A stretch of 9,054 nt of DNA from JBARCX01 sp049794535 (GCA_049794535.1 JBARCX010000113.1:1-9054); one strand, 5' to 3'. Positions 1 to 6,645 are shown, counted from the stretch's first letter. Notes: a model not told the origin generated them from the letters alone. Numbers and translations are program-made.

Positions 1-1
1 G

Positions 2-847
2 GCCGTATCAGGCGATCTGCTGACAGTCGGCACACTCGATGGCCATGTTTACGGCGTAAGTGCAAAGGACGGCAGCCCGCGTTGGGAAGCCTCTCTGCCA
101 TCGGAAGTGATCGACGCGCCGACCATCGTGGGTAACTGGGTTGTCGTGCGTACCCAGGATGGCCGCCTTTACGGTCTTGACAGTGGTACCGGCGAACGTC
201 GCTGGGTCAATGATCAAGGTAACGTGCCCACGCTTAGCCTGCGCGGCAACGGTCGCGTGCTAGTCGCCAACGGTGTGGCGTTCTATGGCAGTGACGACGG
301 CAAGCTGATTGCGTTGCGCCTGGACAATGGCGAGAAGCTCTGGGAGCAGAAGCTCGCCAGTGGTGAAGGCCGTACCGACATCGATCGACTCAACGATGCC
401 GATAGCACGGTTCTGCTTGATGGTGACACGCTGTACGCGGCTGCCTATCACGGCAATCTGACCGCTGTGGATGGCCCGAGTGCAAGGCCGCTCTGGTCGC
501 GTCCGTTCTCCACCTTCACCTCCTTGGCAATCAGCGGCAACGCAGTGTACGGCGTCAATGACGAATCCCAGGTGTGGTCATTCGATAAGAGTGGCGGCGC
601 CGACATGTGGAAGAGCGACGCACTGAGGTATCGCTGGCTCACGGCCCCGGCTGTGCAAGGCAATTACGTTGTGGTCGGTGATTTCGAAGGCTATGTGCAC
701 TGGCTGCAGACCAGTGACGGTGCACTGGCTGGGCGTCAACGGCTGTCGAAGAAAGCTATTCGTGGCCAGCCCCTGGTCGTTGGCGATGTTGTGTATGTCG
801 AAGATGTGAAGGGCCATATCGGCGCTTACCGTCTCGGCACGCACTGA
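2..847 (+). CDS. bamB: Outer-membrane assembly lipoprotein BamB, 3' part (5' end outside window)
   Basis: The reading frame is open from base 2 and ends at TGA 845-847, giving 281 C-terminal residues; E. coli BamB has about 390, so roughly the first quarter, including the lipoprotein signal and lipobox, is missing. The GTG at 107 is internal, because the frame continues upstream with clear homologous sequence. BamB is a periplasmic lipoprotein of the BAM complex, which folds beta-barrel proteins into the outer membrane; it binds BamA and is an eight-bladed PQQ-like propeller. Seen here are successive blade motifs of the form (D/E)G-x-(V/L)-x-(G/A)-x5-G-x3-W, for example DGHVYGVSAKDGSPRW, DGRLYGLDSGTGERRW and DGKLIALRLDNGEKLW, with more diverged copies near bases 450-500, 560-610 and 690-730 and a closing KGHIGAYRLG. 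The der gene starts 22 bases downstream, the conserved bamB-der arrangement, so co-transcription is likely. A generic PQQ-repeat protein is the alternative, but the context argues against it. Confidence 0.93.
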   Translation, partial: AVSGDLLTVGTLDGHVYGVSAKDGSPRWEASLPSEVIDAPTIVGNWVVVRTQDGRLYGLDSGTGERRWVNDQGNVPTLSLRGNGRVLVANGVAFYGSDDGKLIALRLDNGEKLWEQKLASGEGRTDIDRLNDADSTVLLDGDTLYAAAYHGNLTAVDGPSARPLWSRPFSTFTSLAISGNAVYGVNDESQVWSFDKSGGADMWKSDALRYRWLTAPAVQGNYVVVGDFEGYVHWLQTSDGALAGRQRLSKKAIRGQPLVVGDVVYVEDVKGHIGAYRLGTH

Positions 848-851
848 TCGC

Positions 852-856
852 AAGGA
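852..856 (+). promoter_or_regulatory. Ribosome-binding site between bamB and der
   Basis: AAGGA lies 13 bases before the der ATG (870) and only 3 bases before an out-of-frame ATG at 860. It is the only purine-rich Shine-Dalgarno candidate in the 22-base gap. The spacing to 870 is long. The der frame contains no ATG, GTG or TTG between the bamB stop and 870, so 870 is still the best start. Confidence 0.5.
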
Positions 857-869
857 ACTATGTACTCCC

Positions 870-2270
870 ATGTTGCCCGTCGTCGCTCTGGTCGGTCGCC
901 CCAATGTCGGTAAATCGACCCTTTTTAACGCGTTGACGCGCAGCCGTGACGCCCTGGTGGCTGATATGCCAGGCGTCACCCGTGATCGCCACTACGGCGT
1001 CTGCCGTAGTGGCGAGCGCCCGTTTGTGGTGGTCGATACCGGTGGTCTCTCCGGTGTCGAAGAGGCCATGGATGTCCTGACCGCAAAGCAGGTGCGCCTG
1101 GCCATCGAAGAGGCGCAGGTGCTGGTGTTCGTGGTTGATGCTCGCGATGGCTTGCTGCCGCAAGATCACATCATCCTCAACGAGCTCCGTCGCAGCGGTA
1201 AGCCAATCGTCGCCGCGGTCAACAAGACCGACGGCCTCGATGAGCAGAATGCGCTGGCTGAATTCGCTGTGTTCGGCATCGGCACAACCTTGCCGTTGTC
1301 CGCCGCACACAATCGCGGTACCGAAGAATTAATTGAGACGGTACTGCCGCTGTTGCCGGCAGAAGAGCCCGAAAATCTAGACGAAGGTGAGGCGGGCAGC
1401 ATCCGCGTCGCCATCGTCGGTCGCCCGAATGCCGGCAAGTCGACGTTGATCAATCGCCTGTTGGGCGAGGATCGACTGATCGTTTCCGACGTGGCTGGCA
1501 CCACGCGCGATCCAATCCGCGTGCCACTAGAGCGTGACGGTAAGCGATATACGCTGATTGATACCGCTGGCGTGCGTCGTAGGGCGCGCGTGGAAGAGGC
1601 GGTAGAGAAATTCAGCGTCATCAAGACGCTGCAATCCATCGCCGCCTCGCAGGTCGTGGTTGTGATGATCGATGCCCGCGAGAATCTCGCTGACCAGGAT
1701 CTCACCCTGATCGGGCATGCAATGGACGAAGGTCGGGCGCTGGTGATTGCCGTCAACAAGTGGGACGGCATGGGTCAGTACGAACGTGAGCAGTGTCAGC
1801 GCGCACTGGAGCGCAGGCTTGTCTTCGTTGATTGGGCCAAGCAGGTGTTCATCTCGGCGTTGCACGGTTCTGGTCTGCGTGAATTGATGCGCGCTGTGGT
1901 GCGTGCGCACGCGTCAGCAACCAAGGAGCTGATTTCCTCCGAACTCACCAAGTCGCTGGAAAAAGCCTACGAGAGCTACCAGCCCCCGTTGGTGCGTGGT
2001 CATGCGCCGAAGCTGCGTTTCGCGCATCCGGGTGGCAACAACCCGCCAACGATTGTGATCCACGGCAGCCGTACCAAGCACATTGCGCCGGCCTATCAGC
2101 GTTATCTGGAAAACTTCTTCCGTAAGCGCTTCAAGCTGGAAGGAACCCCGGTCCGGATTGCCTTCCGTGATGGCGAGAATCCGTTTGCCGGCAAGAAGAA
2201 CGTGCTGACCGAAGGCCAGATGCGCAAACGTCAGCGCATGGTCCGTGAGATGAAGAAGCGCAAGCGATAA
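870..2270 (+). CDS. der: Ribosome-assembly GTPase Der (EngA)
   Basis: Der is an essential cytoplasmic GTPase that binds late 50S precursors and helps mature the large ribosomal subunit. The 466-residue product has the diagnostic tandem of two GTPase domains plus a C-terminal KH-like domain. Domain 1 shows the P-loop GRPNVGKS (residues 9-16), DTGG (56-59) and NKTD (118-121). Domain 2 shows GRPNAGKS (184-191), DTAG (231-234) and NKWD (296-299). The KH-like region occupies about 350-445, and the protein ends in a strongly basic tail (residues about 450-466). E. coli Der has 490 residues, the difference lying mainly in the linker and tail. All G motifs are intact. The MLP start matches the usual Der N-terminus, which places the P-loop at residue 9. 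It lies 22 bases after bamB and probably shares its transcript. No terminator is visible in the 41 bases before the next gene, so transcription may continue into it. Confidence 0.97.
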   Translation: MLPVVALVGRPNVGKSTLFNALTRSRDALVADMPGVTRDRHYGVCRSGERPFVVVDTGGLSGVEEAMDVLTAKQVRLAIEEAQVLVFVVDARDGLLPQDHIILNELRRSGKPIVAAVNKTDGLDEQNALAEFAVFGIGTTLPLSAAHNRGTEELIETVLPLLPAEEPENLDEGEAGSIRVAIVGRPNAGKSTLINRLLGEDRLIVSDVAGTTRDPIRVPLERDGKRYTLIDTAGVRRRARVEEAVEKFSVIKTLQSIAASQVVVVMIDARENLADQDLTLIGHAMDEGRALVIAVNKWDGMGQYEREQCQRALERRLVFVDWAKQVFISALHGSGLRELMRAVVRAHASATKELISSELTKSLEKAYESYQPPLVRGHAPKLRFAHPGGNNPPTIVIHGSRTKHIAPAYQRYLENFFRKRFKLEGTPVRIAFRDGENPFAGKKNVLTEGQMRKRQRMVREMKKRKR

Positions 2271-2311
2271 GTCTCGTGGTCAGGTCGCGTGCTTGGGCCT
2301 AAGCTAGTCGT

Positions 2312-3481
2312 ATGAGCGAGCCACTAAACCGTGAAACTTGGCTGGACGAACTACGTCGCCAGGTGCCCGAAATTTCTCCCGCCGAAGCGCTGTCATCACA
2401 GGCGCAAGGTGCCTTGCTGATCGATGTGCGTGAGGATGCCGAGCGAGCCTCCGGCACACCGGCGGGATCGCTTGGACTGTCGCGCGGCTTTCTTGAGCTG
2501 CGTATCGAACAAGTCGAGCCAGATCGCGATCGTGCCATCGTCACCCTGTGCGGCAGCGGTCAGCGTTCGCTGCTGGCTGCCGAAGCCTTGCAGCGGCTAG
2601 GTTATCGACAGGTTCAATCGGTTGCCGGCGGTTTCAATCGCTGGAAGGCCGAGGGCCTGCCGATCACGGCGGGGGCGCTGGATGCTGATGCGGCCGAACG
2701 CTACTCGCGTCAATTGCGCTTACCGCAAGTCGGTGAGGCGGGGCAGGCGAAACTCGCTGAGGCCAAAGTGATTTTGCTGGGTGCTGGCGGGCTGGGTGCG
2801 CCAGCGGCACTCTATCTCGCCGCTGCCGGGGTGGGTCAACTCACTCTGGTCGACGATGACCGGGTCGAGCGCTCCAACCTGCACCGACAGATCATTCATG
2901 CGGATGCTCGTGTAGGCATGGCCAAGACCGAATCGGCACGGCTTGCGCTCCTTGCGTTGAATCCGCGCGTGCAGATCGAAACCCGAAACGAACGTCTGCA
3001 AGCCGATAACGTCGAACGCCTGTTGATGGGGCATGACCTGGTCATTGATGGCGCTGATAACTTTCCCGCGCGTTATCTGTTGGCTGCCGCTACCCAACGG
3101 CTGAAATTGCCGATGATTTATGGCGCCGTCGAACGCTTTACCGGGCAAGTCAGCGTGTTCGATTCGCGTCGTCCTGATTCACCTTGCTATCGCTGCCTTT
3201 TTCCTGAGCCACCTTCTGCTGCGGAGGCACCGAATTGCAGCGAGGCAGGTGTCCTTGGCGTGTTGCCCGGCATTGTGGGGCTGCTGCAGGCCACCGAAGC
3301 GTTGAAGTTGATCCTTGGATTGGGCGAGTCGCTGGTGGGTCGGCTACTAAGTTTCGATGCATTGAGCATGCGTTTTCGCGAGACGGGGCTATCACGTGAT
3401 TCTGACTGTCCCGGTTGCGGCAGTCGCGTGGTCTTTAAAGGCTACGAAGATATTGCGCAACTTTGCGCTGCAGCTGGCTGA
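2312..3481 (+). CDS. moeB: Rhodanese-E1 fusion: molybdopterin-synthase adenylyltransferase family (MoeB/ThiF)
   Basis: The 389-residue protein has two parts. Residues about 20-118 form a rhodanese domain with active-site loop CGSGQR (Cys80) and the closing motif GGFNRWKAEGLP. Residues about 134-375 form an E1-like adenylyltransferase: nucleotide loop GAGGLG (157-162), SNLHRQ (188-193, Arg192 contacting ATP), DN (249-250) for Mg-ATP, and two CxxC pairs (Cys292/295 and Cys366/369) that should bind structural zinc. Such enzymes adenylate the C-terminal Gly-Gly of a ubiquitin-like sulfur carrier (MoaD or ThiS); the rhodanese would provide persulfide sulfur. MoeB is the best guess, but no carrier gene is in view, so a ThiF-like or tRNA-thiolation role is possible. 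The start is firm: an in-frame TAA at 2300-2302 leaves ATG 2312 as the only nearby start codon, although no Shine-Dalgarno is visible. The last 40 bases overlap the convergent acetyltransferase gene. Confidence 0.88.
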   Translation: MSEPLNRETWLDELRRQVPEISPAEALSSQAQGALLIDVREDAERASGTPAGSLGLSRGFLELRIEQVEPDRDRAIVTLCGSGQRSLLAAEALQRLGYRQVQSVAGGFNRWKAEGLPITAGALDADAAERYSRQLRLPQVGEAGQAKLAEAKVILLGAGGLGAPAALYLAAAGVGQLTLVDDDRVERSNLHRQIIHADARVGMAKTESARLALLALNPRVQIETRNERLQADNVERLLMGHDLVIDGADNFPARYLLAAATQRLKLPMIYGAVERFTGQVSVFDSRRPDSPCYRCLFPEPPSAAEAPNCSEAGVLGVLPGIVGLLQATEALKLILGLGESLVGRLLSFDALSMRFRETGLSRDSDCPGCGSRVVFKGYEDIAQLCAAAG

Positions 3482-4044
3482 GTCAGGTCCGCCGGGATAA
3501 GCGCATAGACAACCCCATCCATCGGCTGACCCTGTACGCATAGCCGTTGACGAGCGACGCTCTCAAAATGCGCGCCGGCTTTCTCGGCAGTGCGTCGGCT
3601 TGCACCATTATCCGGCTGTGCAACGATCTCAATGCGGATCAGTCCCAGTTGCTCGAAACCGAAACGCGCGATTATCGCGGCGGCCCGTGCGGCAATACCC
3701 TCGCCATGACGCGACTGGCGAACCCAGTAGCCAAGATTCGCGCTGCGATGCATGCGATTGAACTGGTTGAGTCCCACGCCACCTAGCAGGTCGCTGGTTT
3801 CGTTATCGAAAACAGGGAATGCAAAGTGATTGCCGCGCGACCAGCCATCCTGACAGTGGCTTATCCACGCTTTCGCATCATCTAGGTCGTATCCGGCATG
3901 GCACCAGGGCAGCCAACGTCCCACGCTGGTTACGGATTCGCGTGCGGCGTCGAATAGGGCGGTGGCATCCTGCGGTTGCCATGGACGCAGTCGTAGCCGT
4001 CCCTCGACAAGTTCCAGTGTCGGCGCAATGGTCTCGGCGGGCAT
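3442..4044 (-). CDS. GNAT-family N-acetyltransferase, RimJ/RimL-like
   Basis: The 200-residue product has the pattern of the RimJ/RimL-type acetyltransferase family (Acetyltransf_3). It shows an N-terminal strand LRLRPWQPQDATALF (residues about 17-31), a central FAFPVFD...LLGGVGLNQF strand region (about 75-95), the beta-4 segment NLGYWV followed by the acetyl-CoA loop HGEGIA (113-118), and the late motif QPDNGASRRTAEKAG (143-157), in which Asn146 and Ser149 occupy the usual cofactor-side positions. Members acetylate N-terminal amines of ribosomal proteins or small molecules, and the substrate cannot be read from sequence. The start at 4044 has GAAAGGA 6 bases upstream. The gene is divergent from folD and convergent with the rhodanese-E1 gene, with its last 40 bases overlapping that gene. 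Nothing suggests decay. A specific name such as rimJ or rimL is not justified. Confidence 0.85.
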   Translation of the reverse strand: MPAETIAPTLELVEGRLRLRPWQPQDATALFDAARESVTSVGRWLPWCHAGYDLDDAKAWISHCQDGWSRGNHFAFPVFDNETSDLLGGVGLNQFNRMHRSANLGYWVRQSRHGEGIAARAAAIIARFGFEQLGLIRIEIVAQPDNGASRRTAEKAGAHFESVARQRLCVQGQPMDGVVYALIPADLTQPAAAQSCAISS

Positions 4045-4050
4045 CGGGCA

Positions 4051-4057
4051 TCCTTTC
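4051..4057 (-). promoter_or_regulatory. Ribosome-binding site of the acetyltransferase gene
   Basis: On the minus strand GAAAGGA ends 6 bases before ATG 4044, an ideal spacing. A second ATG (4051 to 4049) overlaps the site itself and is out of frame with the gene, so the ribosome-binding site supports 4044 as the start. Confidence 0.65.
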
Positions 4058-4059
4058 GT

Positions 4060-4088
4060 TTGTAAGCATCTCTGTCAGCCGGGATAAT
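4060..4088 (+). promoter_or_regulatory. Sigma70-type promoter for folD
   Basis: TTGTAA (4060-4065) and GATAAT (4083-4088) are separated by 17 bp, matching the consensus at 4 of 6 and 5 of 6 positions. The predicted transcript start near 4095 gives a 5' leader of about 20 bases before ATG 4115. The in-frame TTG at 4097 would sit almost at the transcript end, which argues against it as the start. Confidence 0.6.
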
Positions 4089-4111
4089 ATCGACCTTTGA
4101 AGACGAGCAAA
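4084..4111 (-). promoter_or_regulatory. Possible divergent promoter for the acetyltransferase, sharing the folD -10
   Basis: Read on the minus strand, the same AT-rich box gives TATTAT (4089 to 4084; 5 of 6 to TATAAT). A weak -35 candidate, TTTGCT (4111 to 4106), lies 16 bp upstream and matches at about 3 of 6 positions. The transcript would begin near 4077 and leave a leader of about 33 bases that includes the GAAAGGA site. This is inference from position and a partial match only. Confidence 0.3.
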
Positions 4112-4114
4112 GCC

Positions 4115-4984
4115 ATGAGCGCACGCATCCTTGACGGTAAACGCATCGCACAGGAACTGCTGGAGCGCATCGGCAGGCGTGTGACCGAGCGTAAGCGGCA
4201 GGGCTTGGCCGAACCCGGTCTCGCCGTGGTGCTGGTCGGCAACGACCCGGCATCAGCGGTCTATGTGCGCAAGAAGCGCGAAGCCTGCCAGCAGGTCGGT
4301 TTTCGCTCCTTCGAGTACGACTTGCCCACCAGTACGACGCAGCATGAATTGTTCGCCTTGATTGATTCACTGAATGCCGATCCGTCGGTGCATGGCATCC
4401 TGGTGCAATCTCCCTTGCCCGAACACATCGATGAGGATGCCCTGGTCGATCGCATTGCGGCCGGCAAGGACGTTGACGGATTCCAGGCCATCAACATTGG
4501 CCGCCTCGCGTTGCGTCGGTTCGGCCTGCGGCCCTGTACGCCACGTGGTGTGATGACGCTATTAGGGCATACCGATCGCCCAGTGCGCGGTCAGCACGCC
4601 GTCGTGGTGGGTGTGTCAAACCATGTGGGGCGACCACTCGCACTGGAGTTGCTCATCGCGGGTTGCACCACCACCTGCTGTCACCGTTTCACTCGCGACC
4701 TGGAAAGTCATGTACGCATGGCTGACATCGTGATCGTGGCAGTGGGTAAGCCAGGGTTAGTGAAGGGCGAATGGATCAAGCCCGGTGCCGTAGTGATCGA
4801 CGTGGGTGTCAATCGGCTTGATGACGGCCGTCTGGTAGGTGATGTGGAATTCAAAGTGGCGGCACAGCGCGCCAGCTGGATCACGCCGGTGCCTGGTGGA
4901 GTCGGTCCAATGACGGTAGCCACGCTGCTAGAGAACACGCTGGATGCTGCTGAGGCTCACGCCTTACCGAATAGTGTCGCTTGA
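4115..4984 (+). CDS. folD: Bifunctional methylene-THF dehydrogenase / methenyl-THF cyclohydrolase FolD
   Basis: FolD oxidises 5,10-methylene-THF with NADP+ and hydrolyses the methenyl product to 10-formyl-THF, the one-carbon donor for purine synthesis and initiator-tRNA formylation. From ATG 4115 the protein has 289 residues (E. coli 288). Visible are the folate-site motif YVRKK (50-54, catalytic Lys54), GILVQSPLP (94-102), KDVDGF (118-123, Asp121), RPCTPRG (139-145), the Rossmann loop GVSNHVGRP (166-174), and the signature PVPGGVGPMTVATLLENT (258-275). All key residues are present. The frame is open back to a TTG at 4097, which would add six residues, but MSARILDGKRIA matches the family N-terminus and the promoter places 4097 at the transcript start, so ATG 4115 is preferred. 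No strong Shine-Dalgarno is visible. guaB follows after 81 bases with its own promoter and no clear terminator between, so read-through is possible. Grouping with guaBA fits a purine/one-carbon cluster. Confidence 0.97.
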   Translation: MSARILDGKRIAQELLERIGRRVTERKRQGLAEPGLAVVLVGNDPASAVYVRKKREACQQVGFRSFEYDLPTSTTQHELFALIDSLNADPSVHGILVQSPLPEHIDEDALVDRIAAGKDVDGFQAINIGRLALRRFGLRPCTPRGVMTLLGHTDRPVRGQHAVVVGVSNHVGRPLALELLIAGCTTTCCHRFTRDLESHVRMADIVIVAVGKPGLVKGEWIKPGAVVIDVGVNRLDDGRLVGDVEFKVAAQRASWITPVPGGVGPMTVATLLENTLDAAEAHALPNSVA

Positions 4985-5010
4985 CGGTACACAGCGTTCA
5001 GCGATAGATC

Positions 5011-5040
5011 TGGCGAGCTTAACGGCGAGGCGCGTATAAT
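5011..5040 (+). promoter_or_regulatory. Promoter for guaB with perfect -10
   Basis: TATAAT at 5035-5040 is a perfect -10 box in a GC-rich surround, 26 bases before the guaB ATG. The best -35 candidate is weak: TGGCGA (5011-5016), 18 bp upstream, matching at about 3 of 6 positions. The transcript should start near 5047, giving a leader of about 19 bases. No PurR-like palindrome and no room for a riboswitch are visible. Confidence 0.6.
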
Positions 5041-5065
5041 TCCCTCTTTGCAGCGGGACTTTCGC

Positions 5066-6523
5066 ATGCGCATCCTCGCCGAGGCTCTCACCTACGACGA
5101 CGTTTACCTCGTTCCGGCCCATTCGGCCGTCCTGCCGCGCGATGTGGATACTTCCACCCGGCTGACCCGCAATCTGCGCCTGAACATTCCCATCGTCTCC
5201 GCTGCGATGGATACCGTGACCGAAGCACGCCTGGCCATCACCATGGCACAGAACGGCGGCATCGGCATCATTCACAAGAACATGACGGCCGATCAGCAGG
5301 CCGCCGAAGTGCGCTTGGTGAAGAAGTTCGAAGCCGGTGTGATTCGTAGCCCGATCAGCGTGGGCCCCAATACCTCGATTCGCGAAGTGCTGCAGCTCAC
5401 CCGCGCGCACAACATCTCCGGCGTGCCGGTGGTGGATGGCGAGCAATTGGTGGGTATCGTCACCAGCCGTGACCTTCGTTTCGAACGCAAGCATGATGAT
5501 CCCGTGCGCAACATCATGACCCGCCAGGAAAAGCTGGTAACGGTTAAAGAAGGCGCCAGTCAGGATGACGTGCTGCTGTTGCTGCACAAGTACCGCATCG
5601 AAAAGGTGCTGGTGGTCAATGATGCATTCCAGCTGCGCGGCTTGATCACCGTCAAGGACATCCAGAAGGCACGCGACAATCCGCATGCCGCCAAGGATCG
5701 CCATGAGCGCCTGTTGGTCGGCGCGGCGGTTGGCGTAGGTGGTGACACCGAACAGCGCATTGCTGCACTGGTTGATGCCGGTGTCGACGTGTTGGTGGTG
5801 GATACCGCGCACGGCCATTCGCAGGGCGTGATCGAACGCGCCGGTTGGGTCAAGAAAAACTATCCGCAGGTGCAGGTGATCGCCGGCAACATCGTTACTG
5901 GCGAAGCAGCACGTGCGCTGCTCCATGCCGGCGTGGATGCTGTGAAGGTAGGTGTTGGCCCGGGCTCGATCTGCACCACCCGCGTGGTTGCCGGTGTCGG
6001 CGTGCCGCAGATCACCGCAATCGATATGGTGGCCACTGCGCTGAAGGATGAAATCCCACTGATCGCCGATGGTGGCATCCGCTATTCCGGCGATATTACC
6101 AAGGCGCTCGCTGCCGGCGCGTCCACCGTGATGCTCGGCTCGATGTTCGCAGGCACCGAGGAATCGCCGGGCGAAGTGGAGCTGTTCCAGGGCCGTTCCT
6201 ACAAGAGCTACCGCGGCATGGGTTCGCTCGGTGCCATGGCGCTCGGCTCCAAGGATCGCTACTTCCAGGACGAAGCCGACGCCGACAAGCTGGTGCCGGA
6301 AGGCATCGAAGGTCGCGTGCCGTACCGTGGCCCACTGCGCAACATCATCCACCAGCTGATCGGTGGCCTGCGCGCGTCGATGGGTTATCTGGGCACGGCT
6401 ACGGTGGACGATGTGCGCAACAACGCGCAGTTCGTCAAGGTGACCTCCGCCGGCGTGACCGAGGCGCATCCGCACGACATTCAGATCACCAAGGAAGCGC
6501 CGAACTACCGGCTCAACTCGTGA
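5066..6523 (+). CDS. guaB: Inosine-5'-monophosphate dehydrogenase
   Basis: GuaB converts IMP to XMP with NAD+, the first committed and rate-limiting step of guanine nucleotide synthesis, as a cytoplasmic tetramer or octamer. The product has 485 residues (E. coli 488). The TIM-barrel core is interrupted by a complete CBS pair: CBS1 at about 94-142 and CBS2 at about 146-202, a module that binds adenine or guanine nucleotides and tunes activity. Catalytic features are intact: loop GPGSICTTR with Cys303 (the thioimidate nucleophile), ADGGIRYSGD, the mobile-flap Arg398-Tyr399 dyad within KDRYFQ, and EGIEGRVPYRGP. ATG 5066 is chosen over an in-frame TTG at 5048, because MRILAEALTYDDVYLVPAHS matches the family N-terminus and the TTG would lie at the predicted transcript start. 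guaA follows 122 bases downstream, past a terminator-like hairpin, so guaBA may be only partly coupled. A long open frame on the opposite strand is a compositional shadow. Confidence 0.98.
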   Translation: MRILAEALTYDDVYLVPAHSAVLPRDVDTSTRLTRNLRLNIPIVSAAMDTVTEARLAITMAQNGGIGIIHKNMTADQQAAEVRLVKKFEAGVIRSPISVGPNTSIREVLQLTRAHNISGVPVVDGEQLVGIVTSRDLRFERKHDDPVRNIMTRQEKLVTVKEGASQDDVLLLLHKYRIEKVLVVNDAFQLRGLITVKDIQKARDNPHAAKDRHERLLVGAAVGVGGDTEQRIAALVDAGVDVLVVDTAHGHSQGVIERAGWVKKNYPQVQVIAGNIVTGEAARALLHAGVDAVKVGVGPGSICTTRVVAGVGVPQITAIDMVATALKDEIPLIADGGIRYSGDITKALAAGASTVMLGSMFAGTEESPGEVELFQGRSYKSYRGMGSLGAMALGSKDRYFQDEADADKLVPEGIEGRVPYRGPLRNIIHQLIGGLRASMGYLGTATVDDVRNNAQFVKVTSAGVTEAHPHDIQITKEAPNYRLNS

Positions 6524-6530
6524 CTCTGAC

Positions 6531-6558
6531 GCGCCGGCCCGAGGGCCGGCGCATTGTT
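6531..6558 (+). terminator. Terminator-like hairpin after guaB
   Basis: GCGCCGGCCC (6531-6540) and GGGCCGGCGC (6543-6552) are perfect inverted repeats; a realistic fold is a 9-bp all-GC stem with a CGAG tetraloop. The following ATTGTT is only a weak U-rich tract, so termination may be partial. It begins 7 bases after the guaB stop and could act as an attenuator between guaB and guaA or as a 3'-end stabiliser. Confidence 0.6.
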
Positions 6559-6562
6559 TCAG

Positions 6563-6587
6563 GGGTAGCTGCGCCGGGCGCAGCCCC
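6563..6587 (+). other. Second GC-rich hairpin in the guaB-guaA spacer
   Basis: GGG-TA-GCTGCGC (6563-6574) pairs with GCGCAGC-CCC (6578-6587), leaving the TA unpaired as a bulge and a CGG loop. No U tract follows. Bases 6570-6577 (TGCGCCGG) can instead pair over 8 bp with the 3' arm of the preceding hairpin (6546-6553), so the two folds compete. The remaining spacer to 6645 shows no strong promoter; GGGA (6636-6639) serves as a weak ribosome-binding site for guaA. Confidence 0.45.
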
Positions 6588-6645
6588 TGCTTTCCAATGA
6601 TGAAAGCGCAGGGCAGGGAATAGCTGCCGCGCATCGGGACTGGCC

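Noticed and set aside
107..847. GTG 107 as the start of a 246-residue protein.
   Set aside because: The same frame is open back to base 2 and encodes another propeller blade upstream, so this is an internal codon of a truncated bamB.
1166..1910. Overlapping minus-strand frames of 127 to 201 codons inside der.
   Set aside because: They are Ser/Arg/Thr-rich or His-rich shadows of the Der reading frame with no homology pattern.
4097..4117. TTG 4097 as the folD start.
   Set aside because: It would lie within a few bases of the predicted transcript start and add six residues not typical of FolD. ATG 4115 gives the family N-terminus.
4985..5065. A purine riboswitch or PurR operator ahead of guaB.
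   Set aside because: The predicted leader is about 19 bases, too short for a riboswitch aptamer, and I see no palindrome resembling the PurR site.
4964..6634. A 556-codon open frame on the minus strand covering all of guaB.
   Set aside because: Its translation is dominated by His, Arg, Ala and Gly with no recognisable domain, as expected for the complement of a codon-biased gene. guaB on the plus strand has every catalytic motif. It also has no promoter or ribosome-binding site of its own that I can see.
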